A DNA stretch of 64,000 bases, taken from NCBI GenBank assembly GCA_034509925.1, contig CM067534.1, positions 1,962,501 to 2,026,500 of the forward strand. Reading direction: 5' to 3'. Shown here piece after piece: positions 55,844 through 64,000 of the stretch. The position numbers and the translations under genes were made by a program. Numbering within the stretch: position 1 is the stretch's first letter; the number at the start of each line of letters is the position of its first letter. The notes under the pieces are model-generated. The model was not told where the DNA came from, ran no database searches, and was given only the letters and a program-made list of their open reading frames with translations. This stretch comes from Hirudinaria manillensis. Its lineage: Eukaryota; Annelida; Clitellata; Hirudinida; Hirudinidae.

Positions 55844-56282
55844 ATCCACCAAAGTAGTTCATCGCCCGAGAGGCGCGGAGCCGGTGACGGAAATGTCTGT
55901 TACCGCGCGCCGCTGCAAAGGAAATTTAAAGCCCAAGTCGATACTGTTGGGCGGCAGGGATGACGGAAAGAAGGCCACTGAGAGTCATTGGGGCTAGGTG
56001 GCGTCGCTTCAGCGACTGAGTGCAGCGACGAAAGAAGCCAACGAGAGCTTTCAGTAGTCGCTCCAGTCTGGCACGTGATGGCATAAAGAGGCCAATGAGA
56101 GCCTTCCAAAGCCTAAGCTTCGAGTCCGCACAATGGAAACCGACAGGGACATCCGGCTGATCACCGGATGCGGCCCACCCCCGGAGAACGTCAGGGGTTT
56201 CAAAGGGCCGAAACGTTCGAAGATGGGGGACCTTCTCTGAGGATCCCTGTCGGAAAGCTCCGAGGAGGAGTTTCCAGCATCT
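53265..56282 (+). mobile_element. HERO-like RLE non-LTR retrotransposon, 5'-truncated
   Basis: Flanked by a 54-bp direct repeat (53211-53264 and 56283-56336; possibly 55 bp). It contains one long open frame and a 3' UTR of about 440 bp ending at ccagcatc. The frame starts directly at the 5' boundary, so the N-terminal zinc-finger region is missing. A truncated antisense relative lies at 32545-33600. Confidence 0.92.
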
Positions 56283-56336
56283 ATGAGTGACAGTTAATTT
56301 TTGTTAAAGTTTAGGTTATTGTGAATCGAATGAGAC
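56283..56336. repeat. Target-site duplication, right copy
   Basis: Identical to 53211-53264. It directly follows the 3' UTR end of the HERO-like element. Confidence 0.93.
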
Positions 56337-56830
56337 GTAAATTGTTAAATATAGTTGAGTTTTAGATTTTGAGTTGCTGCTTCGATTATTGCCCGGCTGC
56401 GTAATATCTAGGCTTTTTAACAATGGTAATTTTCGCCCGGCTAGCTTTATGCAAGTTTCATATATCTGAACATTTAAACGTCAATTATCAGCTAAGTAAA
56501 ACAAAGCAATTGCTTAAGTCTGGATTTCACCAAGCAAAGCATGAAAATTATTTTAATGTTAGTATTTTTGATGGCAAAATTCTTAATTCTTCTATTAATC
56601 TTTACTTATCCGAATCATATAAATGATACCCAATTAATGACAACGAACAAAAGATATGTCCTCTATAACAAAGCATTTCTTTTTCTCAGTCAAATTAGAT
56701 AGATAAAGTGTGGAGATCGGTGGTAGTTTTAGACCTTTCGACATTTGGCAGTAGAATTTAGGCAAGCTTTTATATGTGAAAGCTTTATGTAGGCGAATTG
56801 CCTATACAATACCTTATATATACCATAATA
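56337..56830. other. Foldback core, right of the HERO-like insertion
   Basis: AT-rich sequence up to the start of the right arm. The 67-residue frame at 56423-56626 is unrecognised and probably fortuitous. Confidence 0.45.
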
Positions 56831-58260
56831 TAGGTCTGAAAGGTCTTTGAAAACTCTATTGAAATATTAGAATCAAATTGTCGCACAAAGCCGAGTAGCG
56901 AGAGAACAGAGCGACGAAAGATTGAAAGCGAAGAGTTCTGAGAGGCTCGTATAATAATGTTATAGACAATCTTACACAGAGGTGCTGTAATTTTTTTGTA
57001 GATTTGCTGAAAGCCCATTAAAGCAACTATTGAAATGTTTAAATAGAATGTTAGCACAAATTATAGGAAGTGAGGAAAGCGCGCAAATCGATGGAAAGAG
57101 AAGATTTGAGCAGTTGGAGACAGTTTTAAAAAGACTACAGAGCGCCTTGTACCGGTCCGCTATAGTTGTGTTGTAGATTTTTTGAAAGGTCTTTGAAAAT
57201 GCTATCGAAATAGTAGAGTCAATTTTTCGCACAAACCAGTGTGACGAGTGAGAAGAGCGCCAAACGATGAAAAGAAAAGATCTTAGAATTTATGGTGCAT
57301 TTATAATAAGGTTATAGAGCGCCTTGCACAGGGGCGCTAGCATTGTGTTTTACATTTTTTGAAAGGTCTTTGAATGTTCTATTGAAATATTGAAATCAAA
57401 ATATGGCACATATCAGAGCGCCATGAAGAAAGCGCTTCAAACGATGAAAAAAGAAGATGTGAGCAGCTGGAGACAGTTTTAAAACGATTACAGAGCGCAT
57501 TGTACCGGTCCGCTATAGTTGTGTTATAGATTTTCTGAAAGGTCTTTGAAAGCTGTATTGAAATATTAGACTCAAATTTTCGCACAAAACAGAGTAGCGA
57601 GAGAACAGCACGACGAACGATTGAAAGCGAAGATAGAGAGATGTGAGAGGCTCGTATAATAAGATTACAGAAAGTGTTACACAGGGGTGCTGTTACTTGT
57701 TTGTAGATTTTCTGAAAGCCCATTGAAGTAGCTATTGAAATGTGTAAATAGAATTTTGGCACAAATCAGAGTGACGTGAGGAAAGCGCGTCAAACGATGG
57801 AAAGAAAAGGTGTGAGCAGTTAAGGAGCAGTATTAAAAAAAATTGTAGAGCGCCTTGTACCGGTCCGCTATAGTTGTGTTGTAGATTTTTTGAAAGGTCT
57901 TTGAAAATGCTATCGAAATAGTAGAGTCAATTTTTCGCACAAACCAGTGTGACGAGTGAGAAGAGCCCCAAACGATGAAAAGAAAAGATCTTAGAATTTA
58001 TGGTGCATTTATAATAAGGTTATAGAGCGCCTTATACCGGAGCGCCAGCATTGTATTTTACATTTTCTGGAAGATATTTTAACGTGCTATAAGAATGCAT
58101 AAAAAGATTTTTGGCACAAATCATAGTGAGAAGAGGACAGCTTGCCTAACGATGGAATGACCTCATGTGGGTTGCTGGGAAACGTTTATAATAAGGTCAT
58201 AGAGCGTCTTAAACCGATGCCACATAATTGTATCGTATATTTTCTGAAAGGTCTTTCTGC
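56830..58260. repeat. 177-bp monomer array, right arm
   Basis: The mirror of the left array, running inward for at least one monomer more, to about 56830. The extra monomer (about 56830-57015) resembles the 51353 monomer, which continues the four-monomer order seen on the left. Confidence 0.82.
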
Positions 58261-58839
58261 GTTCTTTTAAAATGTATTGATGAATTTTTCGCACAAAGTC
58301 GGATTTGATTGCGCTGCCTCATTTTGTGACTTTGGTGACTTGCACGACATCAGCCTGCTCAAGCAAAAGATGCTTAACGATAATTTAAAAAATTTTTCTA
58401 ACCAAATTATGTCATATTGTAGTGATATGAACTATTTCTGCTATATATCTTTTGTTAAAATTGGAAATATTTGTTAAATTTAGCGCATTCGTTGTCTTCG
58501 GTTCGCAATGTAAACAAATTTTAGGGAGCTTTCAGAATTAATTTTGAGGTACTCTGACCGATGGCGAAATGTCGAAACGTATTTTTTTAGAAAGATAATT
58601 CAATGCAGATTCTGAATTCGTTTGTCGATTTTTCGCACAAAGCTCCGTTTTCCTGGAAATCGGCTTTGAGCATCGGCCACTTGTACTAAATTTCCCGTTA
58701 AAGATAAAATTTTTTTATTATGTCCACATAATTTCCGTGAACATTATCTATCAGTTAAAAAAAGAATTTTGGTTCTAGCTCTTTCCGTTCCGGAGATATT
58801 GGCGTTCAAAAAGTTTGCCGAAAGTTTGCCAACTTCACC

Positions 58840-59202
58840 GTCGTTTGGCAGATTAGGAATAACATGCTGAAGAATTTTCAATAAGCTTTTTGTGGCTTTA
58901 TGACTAATATTATTAGATATGGCCCATTCAGCAATTCTTTCATTTATGTTACATTCATCAACTGTTTCCTCAGAAACAATCATTTCTTCTTCGTCAGAGT
59001 TTTGAAAACGCACAGACCACGTTTCTTCAAACTCCTGATATGACTCTTCAATCCACTCTACTGTATCATCAATGCCATTGTGTATACTTGAGCATGGAGG
59101 ATCGTTAACAAAAGTAACAGTCCTATATGAGTCCATTATTTCAGACACTCGCTTCGCTAATTTACGCCTTTGGGTGCGTGCTGACAAAAATGACATACTC
59201 AT
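58840..59202 (-). pseudogene. Transposase, N-terminal piece
   Basis: The minus-strand frame reads MSMSFLSARTQRRKLAKR at its start, then an acidic region (EETWSVRFQNSDEEEM) and NINERIAEWAISNNISHKAT with HVIPNLPND. It then runs into the foldback end. It is the N-terminus of the transposase continued at 50245-49727. A few codons between LPND and YYYFGI seem to be missing. Confidence 0.65.
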
Positions 59203-59404
59203 CCTAAAGAGGTGATGCCGAAGAAACCTTAGCTTGAAAGTTTTCAATGAACTATCGAATTAAATAATAAGAACTCACTATCTTTAAGTTCGATCAGCAA
59301 AGTGTTAACAGTGACACAAATCCCAGTCAGTTCCAGTCTCTTCCTAATAGATGCAAAAGGAACCAAGAGACAAAGACCTTATAAATACCCGCGCCTCATC
59401 ACGC

Positions 59405-59840
59405 TCCGCCCATTTTTCGCCTTTATGCAAATTCGCTCTAAATATATTTAATTATAGCTCCAAACGTTATTTAGTGAGCACATTCATATTAAATAACATC
59501 GTCTGCACCAACGACTTATTTAGTATGAATTTTCAATCTAAATAACATCAATAGCCAGTTTAACTAATGCAGTCAAGCCGGGCAACCCGCCCTCTGCCCT
59601 TTCTTCCGAGTACGGCTCTAGAAAGACAGCACTCCACCAGGCGTAACTCCGCCCATTTGTTTAGCCGTTAATTCGTGAAAACTCACTTTAAATAGCTCCA
59701 AATGTTATTTATTAAGCTCATTCAAGTTAAATAATATTCTCTGAACCAGCGACTGCTTTAGCGAGAATTTTCAAACTAAATAACATCAAAATTGTTTAGC
59801 TGATGGCGGGCAAGACGGGCAACCCGCATTCAGCCCTCGC
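59405..59840. repeat. Two imperfect subterminal tandem repeats of about 240 bp, right end
   Basis: Both units contain CTCCGCCCATTT, TAGCTCCAAA(C/T)GTTATTTA, CTAAATAACATCA and GGGCAACCCGC. The first is about 59405-59595 and the second about 59648-59840. They lie just inside the right end of the outer transposon. Confidence 0.8.
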
Positions 59841-59867
59841 GGGCCCCTCCGGGATGTGTTTGCTGGG

Positions 59868-62800
59868 CAGGGTCAAATGTCAAATAATATACACTTCAAT
59901 AATATTGAAATGCCTCATTTAAATTTAAAGAATTGCTATGTAAAACAATCTGACATCGAGAACAAACATTTTTGAACAAAAATAATCAAAAATTGAAACA
60001 CTCAACAATAGCCCTTTAATGGTCTCTCAAGTCAAAGACAACCAAAAATATATACTCAGATCTTTTAAACTGAGAAACGAAACTGAAGTCTATGTCCATC
60101 TTTCCTTTGTTCAATATTTTTGTGACCTTGTCATGAGTATAGCAGCGAAAGAAGCAACTGGGATGTTATCCTGGGACGTCCTTCGCTAGGGGCGCCAAAG
60201 TTCATTTAGTTCAGAGTATCAACGCTGGATTTGTTGAATTATATATTAAACACATTAATGAAAACTGGAAGGGACATTTATTTTAAGTAATATTTACGAT
60301 ATTATTTTGGTCAACGTCTGCTGTATAGCAAATTTAAATGTGCGGTCTATTGATTTAATAAAACACTTCCACACAAACTCTTATGAGTGAAGGTTAGGGT
60401 TGTAGTATGTAGCTAGCATGTTCTCCTTAGCTTAGATTGCGGAAACTTATGTCACGGATGTTGATAAGGGAGAACTAAGCATTCGTATTTGAGTTATAAC
60501 ATGCTGTTGGAATCTGACAGATTTTGAGACGGGCGGAAAATTTGGGCGTTTTTTGCAAGTATCATGGCTTTACCACAAAAGGTTGCTTGCGCTGCAAAAA
60601 AAAACAGTTCTAGCTTTTCAAAGTAGTAGCTCGGTAATTTACTGATTCCTCGGCTTAACTCTGACATTTCTCGGACTTCGGCAGCGGCGATTAATTAGCT
60701 TTATTAACATGGGTTATATTTAGTCCCATACTTATTATATCATACTGTAATAACCCGGGGTCCTCAAACTAATTATAGAAGGGCAGGTTTATTGAAAGTT
60801 GTCAGATGGCTTGGAAGATGCACGATGCTTCAAATGTCTAAGTCTTGAAATCTGCTGTTCTCTAATTCTCGCTCTACTTTCCGATACAAATCCATTTGTC
60901 GAGGTGCATAACCAAAGAGTCTGAATAGCAACAATTAATTAATTCTCAAATTATATTGCCACTAAATTTAATTAATTATTAAATTAATTAATCGGCAATA
61001 TAATTTTAATTATTATTCAATTTATTGGATCTAGGGATCCAACAATACTATTGATCTAAAATATCATTATGTTATTGAGTGTTAACCAAATAAGGGATAG
61101 TTAGGTGATAATTCGGCGAATATTGATTAACACAATATTTTCATTCGTTACTGGAACTTGCATTTTCGCACTAAAGTCATCTTCAATTTAAGATTTATAG
61201 AAAAACAAAATATTGTAATCTGAATAGGCGGAGTAGGTATTTCCATTCCTTGGCCCAAGTCTCCGGCTATATTTGTCGATCACAGCCACCCACAAGAGCA
61301 TTTTCATTCTTTCGGTTCTGTTAAATCCATGGTTTATGGCGTCTTTTAAAAATATTGGTTTATTTTGGAATTTCGGGCTTTCTTTTATGTTTATGAATTT
61401 TTATTTTCTGCGGACCAGTTCCAAACATTTAATTACAATTGTTGAGTTATGTTTTCTAATATTAAATTTAATTTCAAACGTTTAAGAATATATTATTATT
61501 ATGTAATGAATTTCACTTTTCCTAATTCATCAAACTTTTTTTTATTAAAAATAATTCATATCTATCTATGCTTAACACATCTTTGTTGTGTTTTCGTTGT
61601 TCAGCGGAAGGTGGGGCGTCGTTATTCTATCTTCTTATGATATAAATTAGCGCTCTTGTTTGTTATTCATCTCGTGCATTTCAATACTTGCCTAAGAAAA
61701 TACGTTCACCTCGTATTTGGATCGCTCTTAAGAAACAGACGTTGAGGTTCGTCGTGAACAGTAGTTCAAATAACAATTTAGTAATCCATGTTTACTTAGC
61801 CTTTGGATATATTTAAATACGTAGCCTGTGGTACAGGCTGCTATTAAATTAATAAAATAAAGGATTAGTTTATATGCTTAAAATCTGGTGTATTTCTATA
61901 TACAGTGTAAACAGCCCTAAACTTTAAGGATTTAGTTTCTTTTGTGAATATGAGGCAAACCAAATAATAGAGGGAAGAAGTACTAGAGGACTAGGTACAA
62001 GTACCAGGATTTTCAAGTACACGGAGTGTTAAGACACAAACATTGTACTTTGCAAATATTTATTCAGTGCTTTTTCTTTTTGGTGGACATTGATCTCACA
62101 GATTTTCAGTCATAATTATTCCAATGTAATGAAAATTTGCACAACAAGAATCTTTGAATTTTAACCCCTACTATACAGCCTTCTCAATGGCAACTTTACA
62201 TTTGATCCCTTAACTACATTCAACAAGATAAAATATGCCTAAAACAGAAGTGTCAATAAATTTATTGCTGAGCCAAAATTTCCTCGACTATGTAATTTAT
62301 AAGCATCTTCTGAAAGATCCTTTGGTTTGATCAAATTGATCTGCTTTTTAATGACTTGTGATAAATACTGTAGGTCCAAGTACACATGCTGCACATGTAC
62401 ACACACTCATGTTCCAAGTACAGATAAAAGTACTTGAGGTTCAAATATAAGTACCTAAAATTGGTACTCCAATACCAGTGAAGTCAGAGATGGTTCTCTA
62501 CCAAATAGAATGCCAGCATTTGATTAAAAACAATTAATTATCAAGTAATTACAAAATGCAACAAATCCAAATCTCAGAATAAAATCATTCACATCAATGA
62601 ATCTTTAATGAGATGTTTGTCATAAAAAGGCTGCTTTACAATCCTGGTCAGATTACATTGATAAAGAATACAAAGGATTGATAAAGATTGATCTTAAATA
62701 TTATTAAATCACTTAACTTTTGCTTTCATTAAGTATTTTATCGATTATTTTTATCGGCTATTCGTAGCCGCAATGTGTTCCAAGTCACTATTTATGAGGA

Positions 62801-63020
62801 ATGTGGTAAATTTACTTCATTTGTAAAAATGCTGAATGCTGTGATTGATTTTAGATTTGAAATAAAACTGCAAATTAAGTTTACATTTTTCTTAAAATAC
62901 TACATTTTATTGTTTTGTGATTCATTTTGATGTTCAATTTACTTTCGTGTCTTCGTCGTCATAATTTATGCGTCAAGGCACTATTAAACATTCTAATATA
63001 AGCTTCTAAATTATTTTTAG
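59868..63020. other. Intergenic region upstream of SPT6
   Basis: AT-rich with no recognised gene. An inverted pair (ttatattgcc / ggcaatataa) lies at about 60951-61001. 60140-60240 and 60380-60440 hold sequence that may be retrotransposon LTR or primer-site remnants (tttggcgcccctagcgaagg on the minus strand). The SPT6 5'-UTR exon and promoter must lie here but were not identified. Confidence 0.5.
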
Positions 63021-63023
63021 GGA

Positions 63024-64000
63024 ATGGATTTCTTTGACAAAGAAGCTGAAGTTTCATCGGGAGAATCTGATTCTGAATATAATCCAGAGGCTGCAAAGTA
63101 CAAAAAGAATAAAGAAAAGTTATCTAGAGTTGTAGATGACGACGATGATGATGAAGATGAGGAGGAAGAGGAGGAAGATGGTACAAGAATGAAGTCTTAG
63201 TTGTAAACATGTCTTATATGTAATGGTCATAATTTAATTTCAGACAACCAGAATGTGGAGGGATTGATTGATGACAACCCCATTGAAGAGGAAGAATCGG
63301 ATAATGACGATAACGAAGACCGGAAGAGGAAGCGCTCTGATTCTGAGGATGAAGACGATGATGACCTCGATGACGATGACCTTGAGTTGATCGAAGAAAA
63401 CACAGGCCAGAAAATTGAGAGAGTCAGTTTATCCTTCACTTTTTGTTTAATGCATTAATTAATGTGTTAACGTCAACATCATTATTTATTTAATTGTCCG
63501 TAGAAGCCAAAAAGAAAGAGAATTCTGCTAGAGTCTGATGATGAAGATGAGAGACAATATGGAGATGTTCAAACCCATGATCAGGAATTTGATGCTGGGG
63601 CTCACGATGCCAGAGATAGCATGCAGGTTAGGGACGGAGACAGGCATAGTGAGGCTGGCTCAGCTGAGGGCGATTATGGTGAGCAACAGCTTCTCCATTT
63701 GTGAAGTGAATTCTTAAGCATGAAAAATAATTTTTATTCAACATTTGCCATCATAAATCTGACCTTGCTGAACTTCTATCTGATTATAGAATATGAAGAT
63801 GACTTCATTGTGGATGATGAGGAACAGGATCAGCCCCAAATAGATGCAAAGAAGAAGAAGCGAAGGACTTACAATGATGCGTACGTTTCCATGCGTTGCA
63901 TTTCATCCGCATAATGTGTTGAATTTGTCTTACTTTTAATTCTTAGAGTGATGCAAGATGCTTACGAAGTATTTGGTGGGGATTTTGATTTTGCCGACAT
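63024..64000 (+). CDS. SUPT6H: SPT6 transcription elongation factor, N-terminal part
   Basis: SPT6 is a histone chaperone that travels with RNA polymerase II. Exons: 63021-63180 (ATG 63024, after a ttatttttag acceptor, so a 5'-UTR exon lies upstream), 63244-63422, 63504-63678, 63790-63880, 63947 to beyond the window. All phases join. The protein starts MDFFDKEAEVSSGESDSE and continues with long Asp/Glu/Ser runs. LELIEENTG, then DDFIVDDEEQ and VMQDAYEVFGGDFDFAD match the conserved N-terminal landmarks of SPT6 (the DDFIVDD and the EIFGxDFD blocks). The acidic region binds histones and Spn1/IWS1 in known SPT6 proteins. The gene continues to the right. Confidence 0.93.

Larger units (their letters stand above)
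50227..58844. mobile_element. Foldback element with long inverted arms
   Basis: The inverted ends start ACGACGGTGAAGTTGGCAAA on both sides. The left arm runs 50227 to about 51940 and the right arm 58844 back to about 56830. The translated segment at 50594-50794 (minus) and its mirror at 58277-58477 (plus) are identical over 66 residues, so the arms are nearly identical. No transposase is seen in the core. It splits the outer transposase gene. No target duplication is evident because the flanking base pattern is itself palindromic (acgac/gtcgt). Confidence 0.82.
48390..59867 (-). mobile_element. Outer TIR DNA transposon (transposase + DUF4806-like gene)
   Basis: The ends are CCCAGCAAACACA at 48390 and its inverse TGTGTTTGCTGGG ending at 59867, followed inward on both sides by a GC-rich GGGGCCC-type stretch. 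A CA dinucleotide flanks both ends (48388-48389, 59868-59869) and may be a 2-bp target duplication. Subterminal repeats occur at both ends. The minus-strand transposase is split by the foldback element at 50227-58844. Without that insertion the element is about 2.9 kb. The transposase recalls CMC/CACTA-like animal elements, but the superfamily is not settled. Confidence 0.75.

Noticed and set aside
60160..60230. tRNA-like gene suggested by GGGGCGCCAAAG
   Set aside because: No cloverleaf or A/B boxes could be drawn. A retrotransposon primer-site remnant fits better.
63227..63439. Ser-rich minus-strand frame
   Set aside because: Antisense of the acidic SPT6 exon.

Overview
The window is eukaryotic and almost certainly from an invertebrate animal. 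It holds spliced genes with GT-AG introns and animal-type regulators (TBC1D5, a RhoGAP of the ARHGAP20 type, SPT6). It also holds many transposable elements of kinds common in aquatic invertebrates and long tetranucleotide repeats. The sequence alone does not fix the phylum.

Host genes, left to right. (1) 92-14121 (+): the 3' part of a TBC1D5-like Rab GTPase-activating protein. It begins with two tandem, same-length, same-phase alternative exons that supply the glutamine-finger part of the TBC domain. (2) About 19410-31122 (+): a compact ARHGAP20-like PH/RA-like/RhoGAP gene with a TATA box and a probable 5'-UTR exon. (3) 36652-39135 (+): an intronless HECT E3 ligase frame of the TRIP12/UFD4 type, lying between transposon fragments. 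(4) 46247-47738 (-): a small three-exon gene with a SAM-like helical N-terminus and a charged, coiled-coil-like tail. Its promoter has a perfect kappaB site, an IRF-like site and a TATA-like box, and a decayed tandem copy of promoter plus exon 1 lies just upstream. (5) 63024 to the window end (+): the acidic N-terminus of SPT6.

Mobile DNA. A decayed TIR transposon encoding a transposase-like protein with a Ulp1-type protease (about 5298-8345) sits in a TBC1D5 intron, and an antisense LINE 3' end sits in another. 31960-36040 is a graveyard of LINE and BEL/Pao-like fragments. 39969-44593 is a nearly intact Ty3/Gypsy element inserted in a degenerate 28S rRNA fragment with a 5-bp CAGAC target duplication. 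48390-59867 is a three-layer nest. The outer layer is a TIR transposon with a transposase and a DUF4806-like gene. Its transposase is split by a foldback element (50227-58844) whose arms of about 1.7-2 kb are built of 177-bp monomers in a four-monomer higher-order array. Inside that is a HERO-like RLE retrotransposon (53265-56282) flanked by a 54-bp target duplication.

Simple repeats are prominent in introns: (GGAT)n then (GGAC)n at 10160-10496, a run of about 1.05 kb of (GATT)n then (GATC)n at 20606-21720, and a 16-bp minisatellite at 25966-26205.

Splice sites, reading frames and family calls were read by eye. Family assignments rest on recognised motifs and recalled homologues, not on searches.
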